Part shown: piece after piece, positions 50,599-62,424 of the stretch
How positions within the stretch are numbered: the stretch's first letter is position 1
Layout of the letters: every line of letters begins with the position of its first letter
From: Prostheceraeus crozeri
Taxonomy: Eukaryota > Platyhelminthes > Polycladida > Euryleptidae
Length of the DNA: 64,000 nucleotides
Assembly: GCA_907163375.1 (NCBI GenBank)
Contig: CAJQUW010000594.1
Location: 35,147-99,146 of the forward strand
Direction: 5' to 3'
Made by a program: the position numbers and the translations under genes
The notes under the pieces: model-generated
The model's database searches: none
Told to the model about the DNA's origin: nothing
The model's input: the letters and a program-made list of their open reading frames with translations, nothing else

Positions 50599-51683
50599 TC
50601 ACGCTGATTCCAAATCTGAAATCCGTTTTCCAATCCGATGCTTCGTTTTGAAGCTAGAGCCCAAAACGTCCCAAATTCTAACTCTGTCGTTTTTCACCAA
50701 TGTCCCAAAATCTTAAATGGCGTCTCACATCTAAACGAAGACAGATAGGAACAAGCCGATTCTTTCACTGAATTTGTCTCACTCTTAGCTTTCAAACGAG
50801 CTATCGCACGACAAAATCCGTCCACTGGAAACCAAAATCGAAGCAAGCTGTCCAGAGGGGGGGGGACGTCAGCGAAATTTCAGAATTTGATGAAAAATGT
50901 TTTGGTGACGGTCCAGGGTCGAAATTCCACACTTTGGAAAATTTTCAAAATTTTACCCATACAAAGTCACTCTGACACTTAGGATTTTTTCAGGTAAGCG
51001 AGCTCCGACCTAAAATCTTGTAACCGCTCTAACTTTTGAACGAAGACAGATAGGAAAAAGCCGATTCTTTCACTGAATTTGTCTCACTCTTAGCTTTCAA
51101 ACGAGCTATCGCACGACAAAATCCGTCCACTGGAAGCCAAAATCGAAGCAAGCTGTCCAGAGGGGGGGGGACGTCAGTGAAAATTTTTTCTCTCCGATTT
51201 CGCTGGAAACATCCTTCCTAACCCAAAATTTCACGTAGATTCCGAATCTGGCCTCCGTTTTCTCATCCGATGCTTCGTTTGGGCGCTACACACCAAAACG
51301 TCCCAAATTCTAACTCTGTTAAAATTTTGAAGAAAAATTTTTTCTCACCGATTGACTTGAAACTCACCCTACCGATGCAGAATTTCACGCTGAACACGAA
51401 TCCGACCTCCGTTTTCTCATCCGACCACTCCTTCCACTCGAAACAACCCATTTTACAACCCAACATTCAGCAGATTGCACCAAAAACATCACACACTATA
51501 GCCTCAAGACTAATCCTGGCGGTCGCCCAAGTCCACCACGACACTCTATCGTTCCAGAGGGGGGGGACTCAGACCCGAAGCACCACGGCGGCCGACCACG
51601 ACACTCTGCCGAGCCAGAGGGGGGGGGGACTCAGCGATGGCGGCCATCTTGCGCTATCTGGTGTTCGCCGTTTTCTTACTACT
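50599..51683. repeat. Polinton right terminal inverted repeat
   Basis: Inverse copy of 28359-29444, with differences mainly in G-run lengths (7-10 G) and a few substitutions. Unlike the left side, its inner part is not duplicated, and it passes straight into the right-arm promoter. Confidence 0.95.
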
Positions 51684-51689
51684 CACTTT
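51684..51689. repeat. Polinton target-site duplication, right copy
   Basis: CACTTT, identical to 28353-28358. Confidence 0.95.
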
Positions 51690-52526
51690 CAATCCCCATT
51701 CTGTCAATTCATGGTTTCACAGGAGCAATCTATGAATTTTGAATGAAATAGAAAATAACAATCAAATATTTCATCACTTGTGAATGTTGACAACATCGGC
51801 GTTTCTGCCAGCTATCCTCGTATTCCGATTGAAGATAAGGAATTCAAATTGAGGAGTCATTTCCTGAGGGAATAATCCTCTCGCAATTGCAAGACGCGCG
51901 CAAGCATTTGAACTTGCAACGCAGTCAGATGATTACGTAACTTTGCAACGAATCTCATTGGACGATGAAGAAAGGATCTATTTTAAAGGATTATGAAGTA
52001 CCTGGTTGACACAGCCGACGAGAAGGAGAGAAAATAAACTCAGATCAAGAAACAATAAGGAAATGGAGAGAAGAAATACAACGATATTGATGTGATTGAG
52101 GGAAGTGCAGAGAGCTGACGAGTCGAATAGTTACGTAAGAAGTGGGATGCAGCCTGAAGATACGTGTAATGTTTAGGAATGTAAAAGTACTGAGTCACCT
52201 GATGATCAATGAAAGCTATTCGAAGCAGAGATGAATGATTGACAACGAATGAGACGAATTGATGTCAACTACGACTGTAAATGACGCATTAGTGCGAAGT
52301 AAGGAATCAATGGCTAATTTGCGGCGACAGCTATGATATTTCACAGTGCAGTGATCTCTATGATTATTGCTTCCACAATAAAGTTCATGCTTTCTAAAGA
52401 GTGCATGAATTTCTAGGATTGCAATGAACCATCTTTATTGCACTCCTTCATTGGAATACATTAGCACATAGAAAGTTTTTCTTCCTCTAGAACGGCAAAT
52501 TCTACATAGAAATCTGAAGAAATGCC
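51690..52526. other. Right flank of the Polinton, gene-free
   Basis: No gene recognised. 52308-52350 shares pieces with 4284-4370 (family D). Confidence 0.4.
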
Positions 52527-52951
52527 GCACTAGGTGACGCATAATTCACGCGTAATTACGGAACACCCCAAACATCCGTGGAGACATTCTATTCTTCTAC
52601 CCGCGTACATACGCGCTGCAACAAGAGTCAGAAATCACTTGATCTGATGCTGTCAAAACATGGGGAATGTTTATGAATACGCGCTGGCGAGCGTTTATAG
52701 TTTGCACGTCGTCTACGGTTGTCTGCGCTGCCGCTTGAACCACGGATGAGCCGCTAAGCATGTTCTGTCTTCCCTGAGCATGAAATTGAGGTCCTATCAC
52801 ATTGTTTAGCCTCTGATACATGCAGACACATGAGACGCAAAGTCTATATAACAGGACTGCCGACAGATGTTGCAGCAATGTCACGCATAGCCACGGATGT
52901 TTAGGGTCATGTGTAATTACGCGTAATTGAGCGTGGCATGTCACCTAGTGC
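52527..52951. mobile_element. MITE with about 55-bp inverted ends
   Basis: Ends are gcactaggtgac and gtcacctagtgc. The inverse similarity continues inward through 'taattacgcg' and 'catccgtgg'. 425 bp, non-coding. The target duplication is unclear because the tips are themselves palindromic in context. Confidence 0.55.
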
Positions 52952-53200
52952 GTTGATATCTACAATTCCATAACAAATAGAGGTGGATTTCTGACAGCTA
53001 TAAACTTCTGATGGTCATAGATTCTGACGATCCTGTGAAATATAATAGTTATTTACACAACTCGTGCAAAGATATTCATCTTCATTGCATTCTTCTCGAT
53101 CAACAAACTGCGGCCTCTTCCTTCCGGCGCGCGCATAGATCTGCTGATATCGAAAAATGCAATAAAGATGGATACTTCGCACTTGTTTCGTAAATATATT

Positions 53201-53400
53201 TTAGTCAGCGCTTATAAGCAGTTTTATTTGATATCGGAATTGACAACAGAAGATCATTGAAATATGGAATGGAAGGGAATGGATAGCTATGTCAAAACTA
53301 TGAATCAGCGAAAAAGTACATAGTTATCCACAGACATTTGGAAGATAAATACAGAGATGAAGATCCATTTCTATGGCTAGTAGAATGTTGATACAACTCC
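53201..53400. repeat. Family D fragments
   Basis: 53201-53275 matches 4380-4450; 53275-53310 matches 5522-5560; 53353-53395 matches 6780-6830. The same order at both loci shows one old repeat, interrupted at 5.9-6.6 kb by the mariner relic. Confidence 0.5.
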
Positions 53401-53658
53401 TAACGTCTGAAACATCACCCACCCTGTAGGGACCACCAGGCATGGCACGTATTGTAATGCGAGTGTGCAGTTTGGAGATTTTCTATCTGCCGCTATTAGA
53501 CCTAACCGCAGAACAAGAAAATGTTATATTAATATTCTTCATGAAAGCATTTAAAGAAGGCTAAAAAATATTTGGGACAAGAATTTTCTCAAATTCATTC
53601 ATAGAATCAAACGACACAGGTTACTTGCAAGCTAACGCACTTGGTTGCTGTACTTAGG

Positions 53659-54150
53659 ATCAATTATTTACCAACTTTGCTTCTGACCAGGTACCATTAT
53701 GCCTTCCACCAATTGGCAATTCTGATCATCGCATCGTATTTTGGCAACCCGCGAATCCTTCACCGTCGGTAGTGACGAAGAATAGAGTATGAAAATTCAC
53801 AAGAGCCAATGTTGCCCGCTTTGCAGAAGCTTGCTGTATTACTGATTGGTTGAGCTTGGCGAATTCCTGCAGTTGACTTGTTTGTGTATTCATTATTCAC
53901 TTTATTTGATTACCATTTTTCGCAACGTTCTGTGAGACTTTCAGAAGGCCATTTTCAAGAACCTCTCGTTTTAGCAAATCTTTTATAAAGTTTTGTAAAT
54001 AATTTTATTGTCCTTATTTTTTAGTTAAGTAGTCCATTGCTACTCTTGTAACTTACTTTGAAAATTATTCCTGTCGACTAATTGTAATGTGCTCACCGAC
54101 TTATCAAACTGTGCGGCAAATAAAGAGTATTTATTCTTATTATTATTATT
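53659..54150 (+). pseudogene. LINE remnant: endonuclease end joined to 3' tail
   Basis: 53659-53792 reads L-P-P-I-G-N-S-D-H-R-I-V-F-W, the C-terminal S-D-H motif of an AP-type LINE endonuclease. The reverse transcriptase is missing. About 100 bp later, 53900-54150 is an AT-rich tail ending in 'caaataaagagtatttatt' and a TTA repeat, as in CR1/L2-type 3' ends. This looks like an internally deleted copy. Confidence 0.5.
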
Positions 54151-54759
54151 TGGAGGTCAGCTTGTTCGCATCAACTGTCGCGTAAACGAAAACAAGCCTC
54201 AAGAGATGTTTGATTCAGAAGATTTCTCGCTCTGGATTTGATCGACTTTATTGCGGAAAATGTTTGACTCACAAAGACAACTGTTACATTGAGAGAAAGC
54301 GTAATCCAAATGCGCGCAGGTTAGGGTATTGATCTACAGAAAGAAGAGGCCAAAATCGATTGATTGGCAGAAACAATCGATTACTGAAACATACAACAGT
54401 GGTAGATTCCAGCCGGAAGGCGATTTATTGCAAGTTATATGATCAAATAACTTTTATATGTAAAGAGAAATGGTAATAACCGCAAATATTTACTAAGTAC
54501 ACCGATTGGCACCGTTTTCATTACAGCTCATGTCCATGTTCTCGTTTGTTTTCAATTGTTATGATAGTGTCGGATTTCTATGTAAGGAACTGAGATTGAT
54601 TCTCAGAAATAAGAACTGATTAATTTTTCTAATTGATTATTGACGGCCAGTGCTTCTAATGAAACTTCTCATGACTTCATTTAGTATTACAAGGAAAATA
54701 ATGCATTCAATAACAAGGTTAAGACAAGTAACCTGGCAATTGATTACTTGTCTCAACAT
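54151..54759. other. Gene-free stretch
   Basis: No feature identified. Confidence 0.4.
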
Positions 54760-55105
54760 GTAATGAGTAGCGCCTGCGTGAAGCGCCGCAATCTCGGATG
54801 CGGTATTAAGTGATTGCAGACTGCAGTCCGCCCTCCACGTGCCTGCGTTAAAGCACTGCCTTCCTGGCTAATTCACGCTCTCAACAGATGGTCCGGTGGC
54901 CTTGTGGTTAGAGGGTATGTTTGCACGTCCTCTAGCTCCAACGTCGCTGGTTCCAGCCTACCCCATGTGCCTTCGCTAAAGCAGTGCCTTGCTGGCTAAT
55001 TCACGCTCTGAACAGATGGTCCGGTGGCCTTGTGGTTAGAGGGCATGATTGCACGTCCTCTAGCTCCAACGTCGCAGGTTCGAACCTCCCCACGGCTGAT
55101 GATGC
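54760..55105 (+). repeat. tRNA-derived SINE, two tandem heads
   Basis: Two successive SINE units: A-box at 54897 with B-box GGTTCCAGCC at 54948, and A-box at about 55025 with B-box GGTTCGAACC (55077-55086, a perfect consensus). Both share the 'ctggctaattcacgctct' lead-in with the copy at 11512. Confidence 0.65.
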
Positions 55106-55689
55106 CCAACAGAGTTATTCAGAAGTTGTCGTGTTGTCCAACCGGCGTTGACCAATTTGAAAATGTCTCCCCTAGTTCGAGCTTCGCTCCATTTTGTAAC
55201 TAAACAGTTTCTCAGAAACATGGATTTGTATCTCGTTTATTATTCTGACAGTATATAAAGGAAATGCGACCTTTCATTAAAGTCAGCACTCTCATAAAGT
55301 TGTCAGCGCTTTGTTGACTTGCCGATGTCTTGCTGTTCATGATCTTAGTCCGTATTTAATAAATTTGATCTCGGAATCATAAAGCTGAGTTCTATGACTT
55401 TCAGAAGTCACGGAAGAATTATCGGCTGCTTTGAGTGGAAAAGTGATAAGTGAGTATTCTGAAATATTCATGGATATCAGTACCGGTTTGTTGTTGCTGA
55501 CTTTATCAATATTCCTCTTGCAATTTACCATCACTTCGTCTCAGCATCCCTCTTCAATGATTTTCATCATTTAACCTGAATTTCAGCGAAAATGCTGAAC
55601 ATGACATTCAAACTTCCTCTTGAGAGCGATTATTTCTCCATTTTAAAGATGTGTACTCAACTGACATCTCTAAACATCTCCAAAGCCCA
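55106..55689. other. Gene-free stretch
   Basis: Nothing recognised. Confidence 0.4.
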
Positions 55690-55693
55690 TTAA

Positions 55694-55931
55694 CCCTCAG
55701 AGACCTGAGGGGGGGTCCAGTGGACCCCGGAGCCACATTTTTCTATTTCATTTTTTACGCTGACGATATATCAACCACTCAAGCCTATACAAAATCATCA
55801 TTTCTGACAGTGAATCTGCATGTGTTATTTCATTTCAATTGATTCAGTAGAAGTATGCCAGATAGGCCAAGAGGGTCCACTGGACCCCCCTCAGGTCTCA
55901 GAGGGTGTGAAAAAGCTCAGGTCTCTGAGGG
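55694..55931. mobile_element. TTAA-flanked MITE, 238 bp
   Basis: Perfect 16-bp terminal inverted repeat (ccctcagagacctgag / ctcaggtctctgaggg) between TTAA copies at 55690-55693 and 55932-55935. Just inside are ggtccagtggacc palindromes. The sequence equals the inverted right part of 9665-10611. Confidence 0.8.
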
Positions 55932-56219
55932 TTAATTACAACATTTTGACATCTCTGATGTCTTTATATGCCGTCCTCGCTGGCATTTTGTAATGTTCAC
56001 CGATTTTGAATGCAATGAGCAAAATAAAGGTATCATTACTATTATTATCAAATATTGTACATCACAAGCAGCATAAACCACAAATACAGCATCGTTTTAT
56101 TTATTTCATTAACCACATTAATGTCATACACATTAAAATTAACAATTCATTATCAAAACCGCAGTCAGTAGTCACTTCATGCATTCTCCATCACATCCTT
56201 GCCACGTCTTTGACAACTT

Positions 56220-57330
56220 GCCGCCATTCCAATCTGTCCTTCGCCTTCGTCTTGTCATCGTGTCATCCATCTCTTCTTCTGTGTGTTCCAGGTCTCTCTT
56301 GATACAGTCCTTCCACCGACTCCTTGGCCGTCGCTTTCTTCTTGTCATGGTGTCATCCATTTCTTCTTCTGTGTGTTCCAGGTCTCTCTTGATACAGTTC
56401 TTTCACCGAATCCTTGTCCGTCCCCTTCTTCTTGTCATCGTGTCATCCATCTCTTCTTCTGTGTGTTCCAGGACTCCCTTGATACAGTTCTTCCAGCGAA
56501 TCCTTGTCCGTCCCCTTCTTCTTGTCATCGTGTCATCCATCTCTTCTTCTGTGTGTCCCAGGTCTCTCTTGATACAGTCCTTCCACCGAATCCTTGGCCG
56601 TCCCCTTCTTCTTGTCATCGTGTCATCCATTTCTTCTTCTGTGTGTTCCAGGACTCCCTTGATACAGTCCTTTCACCGAATCCTTGTCCGTCCCCTTCTT
56701 CTTGTCATCGTGTCATCCATCTCTTCTTCTGTGTGTCCCAGGTCTCTCTTGATACAGTCCTTCCACCGAATCCTTGGCCGTCCCCTTCTTCTTGTCATTG
56801 TGTCATCCATCTCTTCTTCTGTGTGTTCCAGGTCTCTCTTGATACAGTCCTTCCAGCGAATCCTTGTCCGTCCCCTTCTTCTTGTCATCGTGTCATCCAT
56901 CTCTTCTTCTGTGTGTCCCAGGTCTCTCTTGATACAGTCCTTCCAGCGAATCCTTGTCCGTCCCCTTCTTCTTGTCATCGTGTCATCCATCTCTTCTTCT
57001 GTGTGTTTCAGGTCTCTCTTGATACAGTCCTTCCACCGAATCCTTGTCCGTCCCCTTCTTCTTGTCATGGTGTCATCCATCTCTTCTTCTGTGTGTTCCA
57101 GGTCTCCCTTGATACAGTCCTTCCAGCGAATCCTTGGCCGTCCCCTTCTTCTTGTCATGGTGTCATCCATCTCTTCTTCTGTGTGTTCCAGGTCTCTCTT
57201 GATACAATCCTTCCAGCGAATCCTTGGCCGTTACGTTCTTTTTTTCATCGTGTCATCCATCTCTTCCACTTGTTTCACTACCCTTTCGTCTCTCATCCTC
57301 GTCACATGCCCTGCCCACCTCAGTGTCTTT
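56220..57330. repeat. 90-bp coding minisatellite (about 11-12 units)
   Basis: Units start at 56251 and recur at exactly 90-bp steps through 57241 with substitutions but no indels. On the minus strand each unit encodes 30 aa (M-D-D-T-M-T-R-R-R-G-R-x-R-I-R-W-K-D-C-I-K-R-D-L...E-E-E), the conserved C-terminal motif of LINE reverse transcriptases. The last, most diverged unit joins the LINE sequence at about 57265. Because 90 is divisible by three, long frames are open on both strands; those on the plus strand are by-products. Confidence 0.85.
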
Positions 57331-57620
57331 TCCACCACTTTCTGTGTCACCGTTTTCTTCAATTCTACTTCCTCCCTCAGCTGCGCCATTATTCGTTTCT
57401 CCACCAACCTTACACCACAGATGCGCCTTATTCAGCTATTTTCACACACTTGCAACTTCTTTTCCTGCCGCTCGGTTAGTGTCATCGTTTCTAATCCGTA
57501 TGTCAATGCTGGTAAGGCACATGTTTCCAAAACCTTTCCTCGTATCCTCTGACGAATTTTTCTATCCGCCAGCACTCCTGCCACTTTCCAGTGACTTTTA
57601 TAAAATTAATCATTATCCGG
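57262..57620 (-). pseudogene. LINE reverse-transcriptase C-terminal region
   Basis: The minus strand reads A-L-P-A-L-T-Y-G-L-E-T, a stop-containing L-x-x-C-E-N segment, I-R-R-I-C-G-V, then L-R-W-A-G-H-V-T-R-M-R-D-E-R, the standard non-LTR C-terminal block. It continues into the 90-bp minisatellite. The RT active site is not present. Confidence 0.65.
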
Positions 57621-59690
57621 GAATAAAGAAAACAAAGCATGTGTGGTAGATACGAAGTTGTAACCGGAAGCCTGCCACTCTAGGAGCGGATTTAAGCCTC
57701 TGCTCGCAGATGATATGTACATGTAAATTGGTTGATGCCTATGATCATTATCATTAATTGTTATTATGGTAGTCATACCTTAATCTGATGCAGTCTTCAT
57801 CTATCAGATAGCCAACACAGTAAGAGGTGGTCCATAATCTGCATGGACGAGTAGATTAAGTCTTCAATCTCCACCCCTAATGTGGAATGATTTTGGATTT
57901 TGAGAACATTTCGACACATTCATTTCTTCGACTAAATTTTGGACATTTCTTCGATAGAAGTACACATCACTGGCAATGTCCGAGCCTGCCTCCTACAACT
58001 GCATGGACAATGACTAAAATATTGTCGTGGAAGCTTCGTGGCTTCAATATTCTCAACATTTTAGACAACCGAAGATCAATAATATTGCAAACAATCACTT
58101 TATGTACTGACTCTTCAGTATACAGTTGTCAGTTTCTCTGTCTAGGCATTTCAGTAATTTTCAGAGGCTTATTCTAGTTTCCATGTTGAAATGTGTTGCT
58201 CTAATGTTGTGGCAGCAGCAGTTAGAGAACATGTGATCCTGAGAGGGCATTATGAGATCATCGACAACTTCTCCTAGCTTATTTATGCTGCAGTGCTTTC
58301 TTCAACGATATTTTCTTTTCATCTGATACTTATCTCATGTCCATGATTGACGCCAATATTCGTATTGATCTCAACCGTTGTTTGTGAACAATGTATTGAC
58401 AGTTTGAAATATATCAGAATTTCACTCGAGACCCATCTACGCGACAGTCACTTCCGTAATGAGGATTTAATGTTCATGTTTTAATCAATACTACAAGTGA
58501 ATTACGCAATCAACGAGGTCAGACAGAACACTGATCTGTGTGCTAGTAAAACTCATGTTTGCATTTCTTCGATGTTTTAAGACATATCGCGATCTTCAGT
58601 GAATCAATTGACAGAAAAATAGTATTCTAAGAAGGTAGGAATGTAGAGAAATTCAGGGCCGATTATCCTAGCCATCTGTAGATGGTAAGCTATTCCATAA
58701 ATCCAGGTGGACAAGAAAATCGTAGAAATATTCGTTCGCTTTTTGTCCTCGGATTTCGACATTTTCCTGTCCTTCTGACTTCATAAAGTATACCAGATTA
58801 TTGCATAGTTGTACTTGATGAGAATAATTCAAATTGATTTTACGAATACTTTTCGGTGTGTTTTGTTCAAGGACATCATTAGCAAGAAGATGTTATCATA
58901 TTGAAAACTATTTTAATCAGGATAATGATTGTGTGATTGAAAACTGTGACACATGTCTTCGTTTAATCTGCTTGATCTCGCCGGGAAGTTGTATCATCGT
59001 GTTGTGAAGTTGTGTTATCTTGCCTAGACAGCGTGAAACAAATGAGCTTCATATGGTCTGCTTGTTTATTACATGGAGAATGACAAACTGGGAGAAATTA
59101 CATGATGATGTCCTATTCCCAAATAGAATCTTCAATCGCAATGTTCTCAGAAGTGAGTCTATGCAAAATTGCATCAATGGGGCACATAATCGGTCACATG
59201 TTGGGCACAGTTTGGTTTAGAATGTAGTAAGTCATAGATGAAAATAGGAAAATTTGGAGATGTGTCTGAATATGATGTAACATACATAATATGACATATC
59301 ATAAAAAGTGCCTTATTCTCAATCATATAAAATAGGCAGTTCCCATGCCCAATTCATTGAAACATTTTCAATCATTTCAAAATCGGGACTGGCCTCATTT
59401 CCTTTGGTGTAGGTCTGTGCTTCTCAGACTGCAGGTGGGTAGGAACTTTTCGCTCCATCTTATTCCAACCCATTTAGTTTTTCATATTCTATGCTTTCAT
59501 AACTGTGTCGTCTATTGCTATTTATTGAATTTATTGCTATGAGATTCCATTCTTTTCAATTTGTTCTATTAGCCATGCTGTTATGTAGACGTTGAATGCT
59601 GCTACTTGCTAGATGGTAATCGTAAAAATCCACAATTCCGCTATCGCTTTTTCACAACTTCTTTGACCTATTCGGACCTATTCTTAGCAT
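57621..59690. other. Gene-free stretch
   Basis: No gene, RNA or repeat boundary that I can support. Confidence 0.4.
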
Positions 59691-59699
59691 ACAGGAGTT

Positions 59700-60235
59700 C
59701 AAGTTCGTGACGGAGCTCCTTGCGGGTAAGAGATTTGACTTGGCCAAACTTGTCTCTCGCACCACTAGGTATGCCGACGACATTTGTGTGTTTAATTACA
59801 AGCACTTCGATAAGATCCTTCCTGAAATCTACTCCAATGATCTCTTAGCTAGCAGAAGCGGTGATAGCAAGAAATGTGTTAATTATTTGGATGTTAACAT
59901 CAAGATCCAAGATGGTGGCCAATACATCACAGAGGTTTACCATAAGGTTGATGAGTTCAGCTTCCCAGTGGTGCTGTATACTTTCCCCGAGAGTAACATG
60001 CCTTTGAACACTGGCTTAAACATCTTTGCTGCCCAACTCATCATGTTCGCCAGGATTTCATCTGATGCTTCCGCCTTCACATCAAGAGCTAAGGGCATTT
60101 TCGATATCTTGAAAGGACGGGGTTATAAGAATAATTTGCAGGTTAATTCTTGCATAAAGTCCTTCTCGGGGAGTAGGTTCCTCATTATAAGTTTGATTAT
60201 TTTTCGCCCCGCCAAATACCTTCCACCATAGGTAT
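59700..60235 (+). pseudogene. Reverse transcriptase fragment, Penelope-like
   Basis: One open frame with T-R-Y-A-D-D-I-C-V-F (RT catalytic Y-x-D-D), N-Y-L-D-V-N-I-K-I, then E-V-Y-H-K-V-D-E-F-S-F-P-V-V and F-P-E-S-N-M-P. It lacks upstream fingers and any endonuclease. The Y-H-K-V and F-P-x-S-N motifs suggest a Penelope-related or similar invertebrate RT family, which I cannot pin down. Confidence 0.55.
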
Positions 60236-60255
60236 GTTCGAGTGACGTCTATATT

Positions 60256-60405
60256 CCAGATTCTTATGCATGCCTTTGTTCTCTTATATCCAAATTTATT
60301 TTCGGTTAGGTTATTTCCATATGAATGTTGGACAAACAACTATTATACATGCTGTTATGCATCCCTTTGTTCTCTCAAATCCTAAATATATTTTCGGTTA
60401 GGTTC
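60256..60405 (+). repeat. Short direct repeat downstream of the RT fragment
   Basis: 'ctttgttctct', '...tttattttcggttaggtt' and '...atattttcggttaggtt' occur twice, about 95 bp apart, probably in the 3' region of the retroelement. Confidence 0.45.
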
Positions 60406-61023
60406 TGCTATGTTTCCTCAGGCTTAATTGGAGAGACCTTCCATGTCGTGCATTCGATATGTTTGGCCTGGCCCCGGCATGTAGTACAGGTTGGAGGTTA
60501 GGGGCCGAAACTTTGCTTTATGCAGCCACATGGTTCCTCCCTGATGGCTCCGCACGTAGCGCGCTCTTATTTTGGTTTCCTATGTTTCTTGATTTTCACC
60601 ATTAATAAATTTATAGTTACCTTCTCGTCATGTCTACGACGAACTCACATTTTAGCTTTTTGATTGCAAAATTAAATTGATTATAAGTTTTAATTTATTT
60701 CTCTTCTAAAGTTGAGTCGGCCAGCCTTTATTCGTATTTCAATTCATACTCTATACTGGAGTAGGTTGCTATATGTTGTCAGTATTAATTTATATTCATT
60801 CGTTCTTGACTTAAAGTTACCTAATTATTTATACGATTCTCCACTAGGGTAGTTGTCTAACTTTGGTATCTTCCGTTCCGTTCCGCGTCGATAGTTGTTA
60901 CTTACGTCAACTGTATTTCAATGTTCAGTTCGGTGCTATTGTTGCCGACTGAAGATTTGAAGACCGACTGGCCAGCCGCTAATTTTAATTAGGCCTACTC
61001 GACCGCTGACGTGCGAATTTCGC
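60406..61023. other. Gene-free stretch
   Basis: Possibly the 3' UTR of the retroelement above; nothing definite. Confidence 0.35.
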
Positions 61024-61474
61024 CCCTGCTGATCTCCCAAACTATTGCACCAATTTTTAACTAATTTCCATTACACCACTATATATACTAATCCAAATAT
61101 ATGTTCCAGGTGGTTAACAAAACGAGGTCAAATTATTCAAATTGTTAGTTCAACTGAAATAGCAATGAAATCGCACATTTTAGTATTTAGTTTATACAGG
61201 TGAAGAAACGGTCCAATTCGGTGACTTTTATCAAGACACTGAGGCTAAAAGCAACATGATTCTGAAAAATTTCAATAGCTGCTGATGAGATGCGGAACTA
61301 AAAAGGACAAAAATGTAAAAAAATCACATTTGAAATTTGAATTTCAAACATGCACACACAATAAGCAGATAACTTAAAATTCAAAGATTTTGCATTGATG
61401 AATATCCTTATATTAGAAGGAAGAGTCCTTTATACAATCTCAACTTATTTCATCAAGAATTGATGCCGCAAAAT
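61024..61474 (+). repeat. Interspersed repeat family B, copy 4
   Basis: Same landmarks and orientation as 27116-27776 with an internal deletion. Confidence 0.6.
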
Positions 61475-61678
61475 GCATTATTCCAAACATTCAAATTTCA
61501 AAATATCTCTCACGCCAGATCCCGACCCCGATTTTCCAAATCCCGGTTATCGAGGATTTATCCCGGGATTCAACAAATTAATCACGAAATTTGTCCTTTT
61601 ATGCTTTCATGCTAAGTAATCTAAGGCTTACATGTAGCTAGGTCTATTTGCGATCTTCGTGCAGATAGATTTAGGCTA

Positions 61679-62424
61679 CAAAAATATAGCTCTCCCTCAA
61701 TTTAGACGATTTTTTTATTTTTAAAAATAAATAAAGTTCCCCGACGCGTTTCGTCACGGTGGACAGTATCAAGGGGGCAAGTAAATGAACAGGCAGTTGG
61801 CTTAAATATAAAAATGATTAGGCAGTGACGACTCGTTAGATCAGTTCATGCTTGCGGTTGATTTGTGGCTTGTTCATCGCTATGAAGCGTGCTTCGGCCA
61901 TTTTAGTTTGCATCGAATTCTTTTGTTTATTTAGGACAGAAAGCTGGAAATTATCGATGTTCATCATTCTATCGGCATGGTCAGTCAAACTATGTTCAGA
62001 TAGTGCACTTTTACGATCTTGACAGTTCAAACTACGTCTGTGTTCATCATGCCGTAACTTTAAAGGTCGGCAAGTTTGACCAATGTAATTTTTATGACAA
62101 ATTTTACATTCAAAATTATACACAATGTATTTATCGCTACACATATATTTAGGTCCAATATCCTTGCACAGTTTACAATTACATTTGTTTTTGTTTTCAA
62201 TAGTATTTATGCTATTAACTAAAGTTTGACCGGGTTTGCAGGTAACACGAGCAGGAAGTTCATACTTACTGACCAGTTTATTAATTTTTCTTTAGTAGCT
62301 ATCACTAATGAAATCAACACAAAGGTTAATTTGATTTTTCATTACTTTTAGTATTGGATTTTGATTTTGGTGTAATTGAAAAAAATAAAAAAATCGTCTA
62401 AATTGAGGGAGAGCTATATTTTTG
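61679..62424. repeat. 43-bp inverted repeats flanking a Penelope fragment
   Basis: 61679-61721 and 62382-62424 are inverse copies (core 'atatagctctccctcaattt'). They bracket the GIY-YIG fragment. Penelope-like elements are often bounded by such rearranged repeats. Confidence 0.65.
61836..62290 (-). pseudogene. Penelope-like element C-terminus with GIY-YIG endonuclease
   Basis: The minus strand reads a C-N-C-K-L-C linker (about 62175), then V-Y-N-F-E-C-K-I-C-H-K-N-Y-I-G-Q-T-C-R-P-L-K-L-R...E-H-R, and later E-H-S-L-T-D-H. This is the GIY-YIG nuclease with its Cys-rich variant typical of Penelope-like elements. The RT domain is missing. Confidence 0.75.

Larger units (their letters stand above)
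28359..51683. mobile_element. Complete Polinton/Maverick element (23,325 bp)
   Basis: A self-synthesising, virus-like DNA transposon bounded by 5'-AG...CT-3', near-identical inverted repeats of about 1,085 bp and a 6-bp target duplication. It contains the full Polinton core: protein-primed family B polymerase, retroviral-type integrase, adenain-like protease, packaging ATPase and probable major capsid protein. It also carries a large accessory set (TBP-like, PC4-like, RING-like and exonuclease-like proteins). The core frames are open. One accessory gene near 49980 looks frameshifted. The terminal repeats differ mainly in lengths of C/G runs. The element may still be functional or has died recently. 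Confidence 0.95.

Noticed and set aside
56179-57552. 457-aa and 398-aa plus-strand frames
   Set aside because: They are antisense readings of the 90-bp minisatellite. The conserved LINE motif is on the minus strand.
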